DNA of 64,000 nucleotides, from the NCBI GenBank assembly GCA_947034895.1, contig OX344765.1:48923001-48987000 (forward strand), in the 5' to 3' direction. This DNA comes from Rhytidiadelphus loreus. Lineage: Eukaryota; Streptophyta; Bryopsida; Hypnales; Hylocomiaceae. This document shows positions 37,001-50,286 of the stretch, piece by piece. The position numbers and the translations under genes are program-made. Position 1 is the first letter of the stretch; the number at the start of each line of letters is the position of its first letter. Below the pieces are notes generated by a model. The model searched no databases. It saw nothing but the letters and a program-made list of their open reading frames with translations, and was not told where the DNA came from.

Positions 37001-38284
37001 TTATGTGCCTGCTGATTTGTGTGACAATCTATAGTTTCTGACAATACGGATCCTGTGGAATTTATATCGATGGCAAGTGCTTCACTTGTAAGGTAGGAGG
37101 TCCATACACTAACCGGGTTCTAGATGCATCCTCTATCTAGGAACAAGTGACATGTTCCTTGAAATATCTATTTATTGTCATTGATTAGGTCAGTAGACTT
37201 GAAAGGGATAGATTGTGGACCTCCTATCTTAGAGCACTTCTACCACGGCACAAAATATTGATCTAGTGAATGGTTGGACTGGGTTAGACTTTAGGGAAAG
37301 TCCCAGGAGGGGCACAATAAGGATTTGAGCTACTGAACTCTTCAAACTTCACTCTCCACACTCCAATCTCAGGGCCCCTCGCATTTGATTTGTGCCTCAC
37401 TTTTGTAAGAGCTAGCTCAAAGTTTAGGGAAAAACTTCAAAAGAGCTCATAGTTTGGAAGTCCCACCTCCCTATGTAGAGAACATGTATATAATTTGTAA
37501 TTATTGTCTCTTTGGGCTTGCTCTATGCCACATTACTTGCCTAACTTAGGTCTATGTCCTTTGTGCATTGGAATTCAAGTTCTTCGACTTCTTATTTCAA
37601 TTTTTGATGTTTTCCAATAGGGGCCTTGTAGGTAGTAGGGACATGTGAAGTTCTCTTTATTGCATTCATTTCTTCATCTGTCAATGGAGATGCTCTTACA
37701 TTAGATTGATATCACACCTCGTATCGTACTTGAATTGTCCCTACTACAATTATAAAAGAAAGACCAATTCTAGTAATTTCACCACATTTTGAAACCCTTG
37801 ACACTTTGGATTGGAGGCAACTACAAGGAATGGGCTAAATAATGATATATGAATTGGCCAAAAGATTTGAAAGCATTATCATGCATAATGTCAATGAATT
37901 TAAAACCAATTCCTATACATTTTTGCCTAAAATGTACAACCTCTGCTAATGAGAGTGTTTGGTCTATGTATGCCATTTTTCAACACTTTAAAAATTCAAA
38001 GTTCATGGAAACGGTGTTCAAAAAATGCATCTTAAGAGAATCAAGAAGAAAATGTAAAATATTTTTTACCCTCAAAAGGATCTAATAAGAACTTACAACT
38101 ATTTAACAATTAAAAACATGTTCATGTACACAGTTATCTTCATTACCCCTTAATTCACTAAAGAGCCTTATTTTGGCTTTTTGAGAACTCAAACAACCTC
38201 AACTAATTTCATAATTTTAAATTTTTGCATGAATTTTCTAAGATAGGTGCTAGTCATCCCAATCTACATGTGAAGCTTGGGATC
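34024..38284. other. Long intergenic stretch, possibly with decayed genes
   Basis: Composition is balanced from 34.0 to 37.3 kb. Short open frames such as 36029-36244 (with LLDAWIKIGAVQSPWLDPS) might be isolated exons, but I cannot support a gene. From 37.4 kb it becomes AT-rich repeat-like DNA. Confidence 0.3.
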
Positions 38285-38288
38285 TTAA

Positions 38289-38868
38289 CCCTTGAAGTCC
38301 CAAGGCCATTTTTCTGTCAAAACCACTCAAAAATACCAATTTTGCTATGTTCACCTATGAAATACATTTTTAATATATTTTTTAAAATCTAACTGTAGGA
38401 TCTTTTTCTACACTTATCTTAGATCATGTAATAAAATTTTGTGATGTTTGACGATAAAGATTGAAAGATATTAGCATTCAAAGTGGAAGAAAAAAAAATT
38501 CTTTCAAGAAGTTGCTATGATTGCCCACAAAACAAGAAACTCCATAACTTTCACATCACTAATCCAAATGGAACGAATCAAAGCTTACCATTTAGATGAA
38601 AATATAATCTACAAGAAAAAAATATTAAATTTTTTATTTCAATTTTTTGTGGATTTTTTTTGCTGCCCAGTCTCCCCCATTTTGAGGTTACTGTGGCATA
38701 ACTTTTTCTCCCAGGCACTAATTGGAATAAAAATTACATTCCCGGAAAGCTCTTAAGTTTATCTATCTTATGAGAAAGTTTCAAAAAGTTTTAGTAAAAA
38801 TTGAGATCATAGGAGCCTACCCAAAATCCTTTTTGTCCCCCATAGGGACAATGCCTGGATTTTAGGGG
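38289..38868 (-). mobile_element. TTAA-flanked TIR element, family 1, shorter copy
   Basis: TTAA (38285-38288), then CCCTTGAAGTCCCAAGGCC. The right end GGGACAATGCCTGGATTTTA plus GGGG is followed by TTAA (38869-38872). Same orientation as the copy at 22283-23164. 580 bp, non-coding. Confidence 0.55.
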
Positions 38869-39110
38869 TTAAATGATGTACAACAACATGCAATAAACAA
38901 TTGAGTCTATAAGGGTGCTTAGTTTTGAAATTCATTTACTTTCAAACTGAAATTTCTTTTTGCTTCAAATTTTTTAGGATACATCTAATACTACAACATT
39001 GATTTCATGTTTGCTCGTGTGCATTTTGTCTACTCATTTTCAAAGTCTGGTGGATGGAGTGAAACTCATTGAACGAAACATAGACTCAATTTTTGGAGTC
39101 AGTGTATGGT

Positions 39111-39528
39111 AAGGTAGGAGGCTCGAATGTTGGAGGGTCATTTAGAATTGTTCATGTAGACTCACCTGTAATGGACTTGAGGTGGTCTTCAAATGGACCT
39201 TCTATTGTCATTGAATGGATCAATAAAAAAAATATTATTTATTGTAAGAGCCAATCATTCGCTTTGCTTTCCCCATTTCTCTCTAAAAGCTGTAAGTGAA
39301 CGATTTATGGGAGACCTATGGTCAGAAATAGGGACCTACGACTCATCTTGTTTGAAAATTCATAAGTAATTCAAAAATGCTTCAAAAAATACAAAACGAC
39401 TTGGATTACAATCAGAATCTATTTTTCTTTGTCTGAAAAATGAGCTAAAAATAATCCCATACAAGAAAGGACATGAAAAAAGCAAACCAGACCTTAAGTG
39501 CACACTTTAATTAAGAACCTCCTACCTT
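39111..39528. mobile_element. AAGGTAG-type TIR element
   Basis: AAGGTAGGAGG at the left is inverted as CCTCCTACCTT at the right. The interior matches the 7136-7527 copy. No target duplication is evident. Confidence 0.55.
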
Positions 39529-42420
39529 AATGAATTTGTACCCAAGTGGTTACTCTTTCGGAGTCACCTGCTGAGCTAGCTGTCTGTCTATTTTGACAAT
39601 AAGGACCTGTGACCAGTTACACAAACAATTGTGGCGCCCACATCCCACAAAGCTTTCATGACACTTTCTTCAGCCTAGTTGCAAGTCATTCTCAGACCTG
39701 CACATTGTAGCTTCCATGTACCCTCAATCCCAAAATGATCTTCCAGTTGAACAAAAATTGTTCGGGATTACTTGTTGAAAAATAACATTATTTCAACCCA
39801 TTTTGAGCTATAAATAGAGTCTGGTGCTCTCCTATCAACCTAAAACTTTGAGTTTTAGAGTCCTTTTCAAAATGTAGTGTTAAGCTTCCTACAAGAAAAT
39901 TAAGGGGAACCAAAAGATTATTTTGGGAGGGACAAAGGGAGTATTTGCATAGTACATCTACTTGCAAGTACTGCAATTATCTTTTGCAATATCTTACTCA
40001 AGAACTTCCAATTGTTAGAAGTCCCCTCAAGTGTGTACACATTTGAAATCCCCTCAAATGCATTGCTAGACCAACAATTCTCAAGCATTGAAAAACGAAT
40101 AGATGATTCAAATATTAATAATTCCTTATCAAATAAAATTTGAGCCAACCCTTTCATTTTGGATGTCCAAACCATATACCTCTTTAAATTCCAACATGGA
40201 CAATACATGGGTCAAGCTCAAAAACATCTATTTTGACCAATACAGTATAACACTCCTCCTTGCTTTGCCCACTTTATAATTTGCAACAAATTGACACATA
40301 GATACACTTACTCTTGTGTTGCACCCATTCAAACATCAAAGCATTGCGCATTCAAAATTATATGAAAGCAATTCACAAATTAATTAAACTACTACCATTA
40401 CACACTACATTGAGATGTTTTGTACTTATAATGTAGTACCTTCAAAGATCCTCCTACCCCCCAATAGTTATACCCTTGTGAATGCCCCAATCCAATACAT
40501 TGTACTTGTCATGCACACTTATGCCTAGGCATGTCATGTCTACGAACAACATGACCCGCCCACAAAACCTTTACAACTATACAACATGTATTCAATTTAT
40601 AGAATTCACGTACACTAATGATATATTCTCCATCAAATCTATAACAGAAAAGATAAATAAATATAACTCACAATCCTCAACCTTCTCTTTTTAACCTAAT
40701 CAATTACTCTAAATCACCCCTAATAAACTCCTAGTCTTCCTTCTCTTTCTTCAAAATTACTTGGTTAGTACAGAGTCTTCTCTCTAACAAAGGTACATAG
40801 TCTATGAGTCATTTGATTAGCTTTGGGGAGCCCAGTGTGGGACCCTAAGCAAAATAGGTTCTTCAAATATGCAAACTATTTTAGTTATAGTTGTTGGAGT
40901 TATTTCTTTCTTCAAGTAGACTTTGGTGTGTTGGATCCTTTAGTTCTTGACTACAGTAGTGGACTTTAGAACCCTAAAGATCCATATGTTTGAAATTGGC
41001 AAATACTCACAAAATTGCCCAAAATCAACATTCTCTTAAAAAGAGCAATCAATTAAAAAAAACATTTTTTATAGTATGTTACAATAGAATCTTATTTTTG
41101 ACTAGTATTAGGGTTATATATTCAAAAAATTGTAATTTGAGGGTAGTGTACGTGTTAGAATAAAGCTTGCAAAGTGGAACAACATATTTTTTTTTCAAGA
41201 TTGCCCAAGCTTTTGACAATGTATAGCTAGCTCATACAGCCACTTCTGAGTGCATTGTGACACTTCTGTCACAATGCACTTAGAATTCTAATTAATTAAT
41301 TAAAAAAATTTAACTCCCCCCAACCCCAATTTAAAAAAAAATTATTAATTAAAATTAATTTCTTCATCCCCCTCCCTTGTACTTGTAATTTTTTGAACGA
41401 GGTTAACTTGACAAACAATATGGGACAATGAAAATCCCACCCGTATTGTATCCACTCCCATATTGTACCATATTCCAATATCAAGTATCTGTATCCTTAT
41501 TTTGGTCCTGTATCCATATTCGTATTTGAATGGATGACTTAGATTGAATCTCAAAGATCAACAGCTTGAGAAATTTTGAAAAATCGACGACATTTTGGAG
41601 GGTTTCCTGCATAAACGACGTCGGTCGAGGGAAGCATTTAAAAAAAATCAATGGCCTTTAAATTTTTTGGGAGAGGGAGGGCAACTAATACAAACTGGGT
41701 TGGTACAACCTCTTTTCACTATATTGTCATTGTGTCAAGCTTTCAAGCCCCGTAATTCAAATTTTATTCACAAAAAAATTAAGGGACTTCACATTAGAGT
41801 AAAGCTTTACTCTAATGTAAGCTAGAAAGAAGTATGCAAATTTTCAAAGAAAAATGATGTTGTGCTCTCCTTGCTTGAGATGGGGTCCCAAACCAAAAAA
41901 ATGATTTTTTTCCCAACTATTGGATCTTCCTAAAAATTAGATTGACCCCTAGAAGTTCGTATGTTTTTTTTATCTTAGAAAAAATATGAAGAAATAGACC
42001 CAAATTTGATACTTCATTTTAGATGCCCAAGTTTCTTAAATCCCAGTTGTCTTACAAGGTGCTATAGGGATTAACCCAAATATATATTCTACCAATTGAA
42101 ATTTGTTTGATGTTGTCTAAGATGTTTTGTAACTATAGCTTACCTCAATCCTAACATTTCATCCATCCAAGTATTGTTGGACTCTCTATAGAATGTCCAA
42201 AGACAAAGTAAAGGTAAAAATGAGATTGAAAGACATGTAAGAATTTAAATCTTGCTAAAAGAATTCAAAATTGAGTATAAGAACTCAAGTCTCCTTTTAA
42301 TCCCTAAAGGATACTAAGCTCCAATGGAGATTTTGAAGACTTGAGTAGGTTTATATAGACTCATTTTTTATCAAATGAGAGTAAATTTTTTACAGAAGAC
42401 ATGCACATATATTAGCTTTG
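39529..42420. other. AT-rich intergenic DNA with two perfect palindromes
   Basis: No gene seen. AGTGCATTGTGACA at 41249-41262 pairs with 41267-41280 across a CTTC loop. 41791-41818 is a perfect 28-base palindrome centred on AAAGCTTT. Confidence 0.5.
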
Positions 42421-43245
42421 TAAATTTCTTTTTCTTTTTTCTAATAAGATGTTGAATCAAAAGTTATGGGACTTGAAAGTTTAGGGTCTCAAAACTTGGG
42501 CAGTATGCTGATAGAGAGGGCAAAAAGTCAAGAAAAGTTGTGAATTTTTTCATTAACTTTGAATGCCTATATATTGCAATCTATGAATATGAATGGACTC
42601 AAATTTTGTCCACACATTCTCACAATAATGTAGGGAAATAATATTTAGTTGAAAGTGATTTATTTCTCCAATTTTCATTCAATGGACTAAAAATGCTAGT
42701 TTCAAAATAATTTTAGATCCATGAGCTCAAATTTGAGTGTAAAATTGAGAATTTTTTTTATACTCGGTTTACAGAAGGAAATCTCTATATCTTTGGGATT
42801 TTGATTTTTTCAAAAAGTGAGTTCACGAAAAATAATTGAAATCTTATTTTGTATAGTTGCTTTTGGGAGGGACATTTCCTTAATCGTGCAAGGTGATTTG
42901 AAGTATATTAAACACCTCCATTATCTTTGAAAATCAGCATGCAAGTAACTAACATAACTACCTATCCAATGGTTTAAATTTCCAAAGTGGGATAGTGCCT
43001 CCCTTTCCACAAAGTTGAATCAAATTACACTTGTCCTATTGGGTAGGGCCCAATTTTTTTCCTTCTAACTTCAAATGTTATAATCTTGCATCTCCACATT
43101 CAAATGGTCAAATTCCTATAGTAGTTTAGTATAATTTGTGCGTTTGAAAGTTTGAAAAATATTTTTAAATTTCAATTATGCTTGATGCACTAGAAAGTGG
43201 TAGTTGTTGATATTTTTTGCAAAAAATACCCCTGGTCCTTTAGGG
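42420..43245 (+). mobile_element. TTAA-type element, family 1, diverged copy
   Basis: The right end CCTGGTCCTTTAGGG is followed by ATAA rather than TTAA. The interior order parallels other copies ('ataatcttgcatct', 'cacacattctcaca'). The left end is uncertain. Confidence 0.4.
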
Positions 43246-44900
43246 ATAAAGAATTAAATTATACTAGTGTTTATAATAACCAACTATACAATATTTGAGG
43301 CTAATGTAACTCAAATGGTGTTCAACAAGTAACTAGGAGAGACAACTTGTTTTGTTGACAAATGGATGCATTTGTTTTTTAGTGCCGAACTAGTATTCCA
43401 TTTGAAACTTGAAATTCTCTTGTACCATCAATTAGCATTTCTAAACTTTGACTTACACAAATGTTGAATTCAATCAAATCCTACATCAAACCTCCTACAT
43501 AATATTCACAAGAAATTTGTCTCAGCTCATTTTGGGAAGAATATAAGTCCCCAACTCTTTGTCCATTTCATATGTTTTTTGGTAGATTTGTATCTACCTT
43601 GAAGTTCACTCAATGGATGCTTTAAAGTAACTACACCTAAAACCAACTAAATTTAAACACTTGAACATGGTTCCTATTATTAAACCTTGTTGGTAACATA
43701 TATTTAGATTTTTGGACACCGAATGGAATAATGGGTAAACTATCAATTTTCACAGTGACAATAACTATAGAAATATGCAAAAGCGACCCAGCTCTCATGT
43801 CGGTTCAGATAGTGTTCAAGTTTCGGCAAGAATATGCTGGGCAGCAGGGGTCGTTTTTGCATCACCGACGGTCATTTTGGCAGCAGGTTCCCTTAGAATA
43901 CCATGCCTTCTGAGTTCTGACAGTTTGATATTTACGGGACTGAGTATATACTGACTTGTTTGCAACAAATAATTCAAGCTAAGTTATACGGAGTATTAAG
44001 TTACATAATTAATCACTATTAAAAGCTTCATCACTAGCTTGCTCATGGCAGCGCCACAGTAGCGGTACTGGACTACTGATACAGCGACTTTGGTCCCAAA
44101 TTATTGGACCTGTCAAGCATGGCAGGGTGGGTTCAATTAATTAGCCACAGACTTTTCGGTTGTGAGGACTGCCTTCATGGGCGCTGTAAGTCTGTAAGTC
44201 TGCAAGAGCATTATGAATGAATCTGACTTCCCAAATTGTGCATTGCTACAGGATTTTCTTGTTGGTGAAACTTGCATTGGGAATCCACGTTCAGTTGTGT
44301 GTGGGCCTTCTTTCCCGCCAGGCCGCTTGCGGCTGGTTGGTATGTACTTTATTTTTGCGTTTCATTTGTGTCAAAAAAACACATCATCAAAGATCAGTTC
44401 ACAACAGGGACGGTGCACATCAGCGTTACAAATGTGGCTAAATTAAGTAATTTTTTAAGCAAATAATTAGAGCTCAAAAGATGCATGAATGTCACAGTAT
44501 TTAATTTTAATTTGCAGCACATTAGTTAGTATTTTCTTTTTCTTTTTTGTTAAAATTCGAATTAAAACATGAATGAAAATTTGTACCTTAATCAATACAA
44601 ACTTAATACATTTATTAGGGGAATGTCAAACATTCCAAAAATGTTATCAGATGATGAAGAACAAAATCTTAAAAGAAATCACAGTATCTGTCTCAAAAAC
44701 TTCTCATGTAGCAGCCATGCTTAGGTGAACAAACTTATGTCAACTTTCAGACATAAGCAGTATTTCTGTTGATCATCCTGAACGACTTAACAGTTGTATA
44801 TTTATTCTAAAATTCTCTTTTGTTGCAATGCATGTCACCATTTTGCACCCACTTTACATTTTTCTGTTTCTTCCTTTATAAATTCTCTGTTACACAAACA
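43246..44900. other. Intergenic DNA
   Basis: No supported gene. 44.2-44.45 kb is open in three plus-strand frames, which is more likely chance than coding. Confidence 0.4.
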
Positions 44901-44909
44901 TAACATATT

Positions 44910-45150
44910 TTAGAGTTGCCAGGGGGATTCACCCTTCTCCAATGTCCCAAAACAAGACTCAAACGTCTGACATTCCCTGTAGACAGCATACATACAGTAG
45001 CACTCAACGAGTGTCCAACCCAGGCTGTTTTTCTGGTAACTTTTAGCTTAGTACATCCCACGTCATATGAGCCCAAGATTGTGCCCTTGAAAAGAATCTG
45101 AATTCCTTATCCAAGAGCGTTAAGGAAGCTCCTCAGAAATGTTATAAATG
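44910..45150 (-). pseudogene. Remnant of the same unrecognised gene, copy 2
   Basis: Aligned by eye with 33600-33850: shared DNA includes 'ttctcc', 'agactcaaa.gt.tgacatt', 'ctcaa.gagtg' and 'tccaagag.gtt'. In the protein-like frame it reads VYRECQTFES against LYKECQTFES in copy 1, but has several in-frame stops. It lies about 0.95 kb upstream of the plus-strand XTH gene. Confidence 0.35.
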
Positions 45151-46083
45151 CACAACGTTTTGGCTGCCTTTTCCAGGTCTGCCCAGGCATTTCCTTACAA
45201 TGATTCGCCATTGATTTAGCTCCAAAATCACAAGAAAACCAATGATACCCCCAGCGAATAATTCATGAATGACAAGCACTTGAGTAAATATATCGCAGCA
45301 AAGCCAAAAGAACAGCCCATGCATCTCTTCCATTTACTGACGATTGATACGGCTCCAGCAGTTGCAAGCGAGGTCGAGTGTCCTACTGTCCTGTTACTTT
45401 TCTTTCAATTGCTTCAAACAATCAAAACCAATTTTTTATTTTTTGCTGAAACTGGATGTAACAACTTTAGTTGTGTGATGATCGATTCACTTTCACCAGA
45501 GTACTGAAGTCCCCCCGTGTCTGAAGATTCTGCTCTGGACATCAACTTGCATTTTACTCGTCATTTTTTTGTAACTTGCAAAGTGGTCAGTCACGCAGTC
45601 GTTCTCACGTTGATTTGAACGACAGTTTTGGAGTTCGTTAACCTTCCCTTCCATCCTCGGTTGACGACACTCAATGTGGTGCAGATGGATTCATGGTAAC
45701 GCTGCATCCACCGCTGGAGTACCGCGTTTTTGTCATTAAGATTGCCTCCTTCAATTCTAAGCTGCAGCAGGGTTCACGGTCTTCGAGGTCCTCAGATCCC
45801 CAGCTCACACCTGATCTCCATCACTCTACAGACGACCGCTTGTCGTTACTTCACCTTGGCTTGACTCTCTTCCACATCGTATTAAGGTATTGAGCAAGCA
45901 GGGCTTCTTCAGGCAAACGCAGTGCTCTTCCATTTCATGTTCAGGGGAGGGAGAAACCGGCAGCAGGTGTGGCCTGAATGGTAGTTTTCTAAGTTACATC
46001 TCCGATCGAGCTTGTGATTGTAAGCTTGGAGCTTTTTTTCAGAGGCCATCTAGAAGCTGCAGCTAGTGTGGACGTTGTGCGAA
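45151..46083. other. Upstream region of the plus-strand XTH gene
   Basis: Balanced composition and no supported coding region. It presumably holds the promoter and leader of the XTH gene; I see no clear TATA box at a fixed distance. Confidence 0.35.
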
Positions 46084-48304
46084 ATGGGGTTCCTGGGATG
46101 GGCAACTTTGGCTGTGGTGTGTTTGGCTATGGTGGGGGGGGGCTATGGTGCGACATTTGAAGAGCAGTTTACCGCTTTCTCCACAGACGGGTACCATGTT
46201 CAAGTTGCGCCTGATGGTCAGGTGGCTCAGATTGTGCTGGACCAGACTGCTGGTAAAAATCTTCAGCCCCCGATGCTCTTCTCTCCACGTACAGCTAAGA
46301 GAGGAGTCATTTTTCTTGGTCGTAACCATTCTCTAGCTGTCAATGTGTGCTAGTTGGATGCAATGCAAGTGAAGGTCACTGGGAGGACTTAACTGAGAGC
46401 GTGCAATGGAATGCTGTGTTTGCAAGGAAATTAGTAACGACCTAGAAAGAGATCTGGATTTCTGGTGCTAACCTTCAAGATTCTAAAGTACGTCCTCATG
46501 CATATGTACTGACTGAAAGTATGCGTGGTTTGGTTAGCTTCTGGATTTGGCTCCAAGCACCAGTATTTATTCGGCAACATCACTATGAAGATCAAGCTTG
46601 TGCCGGGTGATTCGGCTGGCACCGTAACTGCGTATTATGTAAGTCTCCTGATCTTGTATAGAGAACACCACAAAAAAGAAGGTATTGAATTTGGAACAAG
46701 CGCTTCTAGCAGAGGTGATAACACCGCCAAAAAATGCACACCTCGGGTACAGTAGTTCTCTCCATAAACACGCACTGGGTACCATTCCACCATTTTGGTA
46801 GTCATCTGGTAGATGAGGATTGAACTATTCCTGATGAATTTTCCCCAAAGTAAAAAATCTTGCATTTCCTCTCACGTTCCCCTGTATGTATGTATGTACA
46901 CATCCACTGGGTGAGGTGCATTAGCTAGAAGTTCAATATGTGACTGCCGTGAAATAGATGCAAAGTTCCTAAACGTGAATGTGATGTAATTTGACGGTTG
47001 TGGTTGTGTGTGATGGTACATGTGAGCAGTTGTCATCTGCCCAACCTGCCCATGACGAGCTAGACTTTGAGTTTCTGGGCAACTCCTCGGGCCAGCCATA
47101 CGTGTTGCAGACCAATGTTTTTGCCAGTGGTGTGGGTCGTCGGGAGCAGCGCATCAACCTGTGGTTTGACCCCAGTGCCGATTTCCACAATTACGGCGTT
47201 CTGTGGAACAAGAACCAAATCATGTAAGCGCACTCGTCACCACCATTGCTAGCAAGTCATACTTTAGCATAGTTAGTGTTGACCAGTTTGTAAAACTGTC
47301 TGACTACAATTTAACTACTTTCTACCCCGCGGTATGTTCTAGCGTATGTGTCTCCAGGGTGAGTCCTCTGAGCCTGTGCCATTGAAATTAGTGCGAGAAA
47401 CTTGGTAGCGAAATTATATCTATTGTTATTTGCTGCAGCACCAGTTCAGATCCCTGTTGAAAGGATGTTGTTTCATCTGGACGTCCAGTTTGTTGAAACA
47501 TCCCGATGTTGTTTTCTTTTTTAATGTTGTTTCAACCCGTGGTTTGCACTGGTGAAGTGACCAGTATTCCTCTGGCTCATTACGATAGGGCTCATTAGAG
47601 AGAATACAAGAGATTTTGGTCTCCAAGTAGTTCTCCTTAGAAAACCTTCATATATTAAGCAATTATGCAAAGTTGTACATAAAGCAAAATTTTATGATCT
47701 GTGCCATGCATTGTTGAGTGACATGGTGTCGAGGGTTGTCATTTTGAAAAATGAGGTTCCATTGTCAGAAGAATGGTGTCGATACACTAAATGGAGGGCA
47801 ATGACTTGTTGCAGCCTCACGTCACACATTTTATTTCTACTGTTACAAGCGTAATTATTGCTTAATTAATGACTTTGTGATTTACGTCGTTGCAGATTCA
47901 CAGTCGACAACAAGCCCATTCGCGTGTTCAAGAACCAAGAGGACATTGGCATGGCGTATCCCAACAGTAAGCCCATGGGCTTGTACGCGAGCTTGTGGAA
48001 CGGTGACCAGTGGGCCACCCAAGGTGGTCTGGTCAAGCTCAACTGGACACATGCACCATTCATCGTCTCCTTCAAGGAATTCAGCACATTGGATGGGTGT
48101 GTGGTGACCGACAACGACATCAGCCCGTGCACTGCCACCACCAGCCATTGGTGGGAGGCTTCAGCATACCAAACCATCGACCACAATCAAGCGGAGCAAA
48201 TCCTTTGGGTCAAGGAAAATTACGAAGTTTATGACTACTGCACGGACACCGAGAGATACCCAACGGAACCAGTGGAATGCGCTCGAAATCTACCTCTGCT
48301 GTAA
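46084..48304 (+). CDS. XTH: Xyloglucan endotransglucosylase/hydrolase (XTH)
   Basis: Four exons: 46084-46252, 46538-46638, 47030-47223 and 47896-48304. Introns are GT/AG with phases 1, 0 and 2; the product is 290 residues, normal for the family. An N-terminal hydrophobic signal peptide (to about residue 22) implies secretion to the wall. The glycoside hydrolase family 16 motif [10 protein letters not shown] spans 98-107, with E100 as nucleophile and E104 as acid/base, followed by the usual N-glycosylation site N108-S-S. The C-terminal XET_C region has four cysteines (DGC, SPC, DYC, VEC). XTHs cut xyloglucan and rejoin it to another chain or water. The frame extends to a GTG at 46066, but ATG 46084 gives the proper signal peptide. 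All key residues are present, so it looks functional. Transferase or hydrolase preference cannot be told by eye. Confidence 0.93.
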
Positions 48305-48744
48305 ATAGGCTGCTTTCCACGTACGAGGCCCGCTTCACTCTTAGGTTGCCATTCCATAAAAAGCTTATCAACAGGTTCAAATTCGTATTCAAATTTAAAG
48401 TTGGACTTTTCACCAGGATGATTCAGTTGCAGCAGTTAATGAGCAATATTAAATCACTTCAAATCACAGGTTTAAAATTCCTGAATCAAGATAGCATTCG
48501 GGTGTTCTAGCTAGCTAGGTCAAATTAAAATAGTGTGCAGCGGCAATTGATTTTAGTTCTAGGTGAGAAAATAAGCACATTGTTTATTGAATTATTATTG
48601 GGAGGAATTTGTTTGAGGATGGTACGTTTTCTCTGGTCAGTTTGTATCAAGTATTCTTTATGAAGGAAGCCTGTGCTGCGGTGTGTACAAATTGTTGCAA
48701 ACTTGTGAGGTGCTCATATGTGGATCAGCACTTCACAATTCATC

Positions 48745-48750
48745 AATAAA
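48745..48750 (+). terminator. Possible polyadenylation signal of the plus-strand XTH gene
   Basis: AATAAA lies about 440 bases after the stop codon. Plant signals are loose, so this is tentative. Confidence 0.3.
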
Positions 48751-50280
48751 GTGGAATGCTATGCTTTTCAGCACATATCATTGCTTCCACTTGAAGAGAC
48801 TTTATTCTTCTTTGTTCTTGTGTCAATTCCTTTTTCAAAACTGCCCTCTAATGGAAGGTAAGTTATTGGGAGTGCATCCACAGCACATGTGACGTTTTAA
48901 TGTATCAAGCACGTGATTTACTGTATCCTGACAAGAAGATAAGTATACCGAGTAGCACGTCCCCTCCCAAACTCAGGAGTCGCAGACAAGTGCTCGCAGG
49001 GGACGCAATTGGGAAGGGGACACTTCCGCTAACGTATGCATACTCTAAATCGTCTCCAATGCAATTGTGTTTCCTACTTTTGGTTCCACTCATGCCCTCT
49101 TCCCTCTTAATGTAGTGAAAACTGTAAAAAGATTGGTACTCTGTATTATGATAGCTTTTATGTGGAATTCGGATTGAAAGTGCTAGAATTGGGTTGAATA
49201 GTCATCATTTTATATATTCATTCATTGTTTCACAATCTTGAGAGGCACTATTGGATTGCTCCCTACATAGTTGCCATAATCCTATTGCATCTCTCAAGAT
49301 TGTGAAATAATGATCCTATGTAGGGAATTATGGCAACTATATAGGGAGTTAAAAGAACCACATTAGAATCCAAATAGATAAAAATGGGAAGCTGTATATT
49401 TTTGCTTTGAGCACCTATAATGTGTGTTGTTTTGTTCAAAAATGAGTTGATTGAAGTACATGCGAAAAAATCCTTTGGTTTATTGTTTCAAGGTAGGAAT
49501 ACCAATGACGGCACCTACCCCCTAAATGGTGTTGACATAGAAACCAAATTTGCTAGGATCTGACTAAAGTTGTAAGGTACCATTATAGCACCAAAAAACA
49601 TTAACTATGGGTGAGTTGCTTAGATTGTTTTACGACTCATGATATTTGCTAAATGATAAAAGAGGTGCTGGTTTGAGGTTCAAGGTAAAATGAAGTTGGT
49701 TTTCTGCAAGACAAAATAGCTCATTCAATGCCAGTCCCACTCCTCACATCTACTTGATCAGCTTACAACAATTTATTTCCTAAATTTAGAGCTACACAAT
49801 TTCTTGTGTCCTCATAAACAATTCATTCACAATGCTAGATTTACTCAATGAGGCTCTCAATTGAAGCACCAATAGAGGGGCTTCACTTACATTTCACTTT
49901 GAAAATTTGATATTATTTTTTGATTGAGACAATGGCTTCGAAATCACTTCTCACGAGAACAGGCATTCAAAAGCTTCACATCACCATATTTTTATTGTTT
50001 ATGGTATTCCTACCTTGGAGCACCAAAAATATGTGCAAATGACCAGAAGAACGGGTCATCCTACCTTTGCTTCCCTTTCGTTACAGTTCTGTCAGTCTGC
50101 TTTCTGTGGATGCATGCGTTTGTTGCCAGCCATGTAAGAAAAAAGGAACCCCATTAAATTCTTGGAGGGCACTGGGATCGCATGATTCTGTCATCCGACT
50201 GTTCATAGTTCATAATAATTCACACATTCAAGTGGATACAATGACACCAACATGACACAACCAGAGTCCGTGGCAGCACA
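48751..50280. other. Intergenic DNA between the XTH genes
   Basis: Includes interlocked inverted repeats at 49229-49350. No supported gene. Confidence 0.4.
49229..49350. repeat. Two interlocked inverted repeats
   Basis: CACAATCTTGAGAG (about 49231) pairs with CTCTCAAGATTGTG (about 49294). Between and beyond them, CTCCCTACATAGTTGCCATA (about 49260) pairs with TATGGCAACTATATAGGGAG (about 49328). The order is A-B-A'-B', so both stems cannot form as simple nested hairpins. Confidence 0.6.
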
Positions 50281-50286
50281 AGATGA

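Noticed and set aside
46066..46083. Upstream extension of the first XTH frame
   Set aside because: It begins at GTG, not ATG; ATG at 46084 gives a normal signal peptide.
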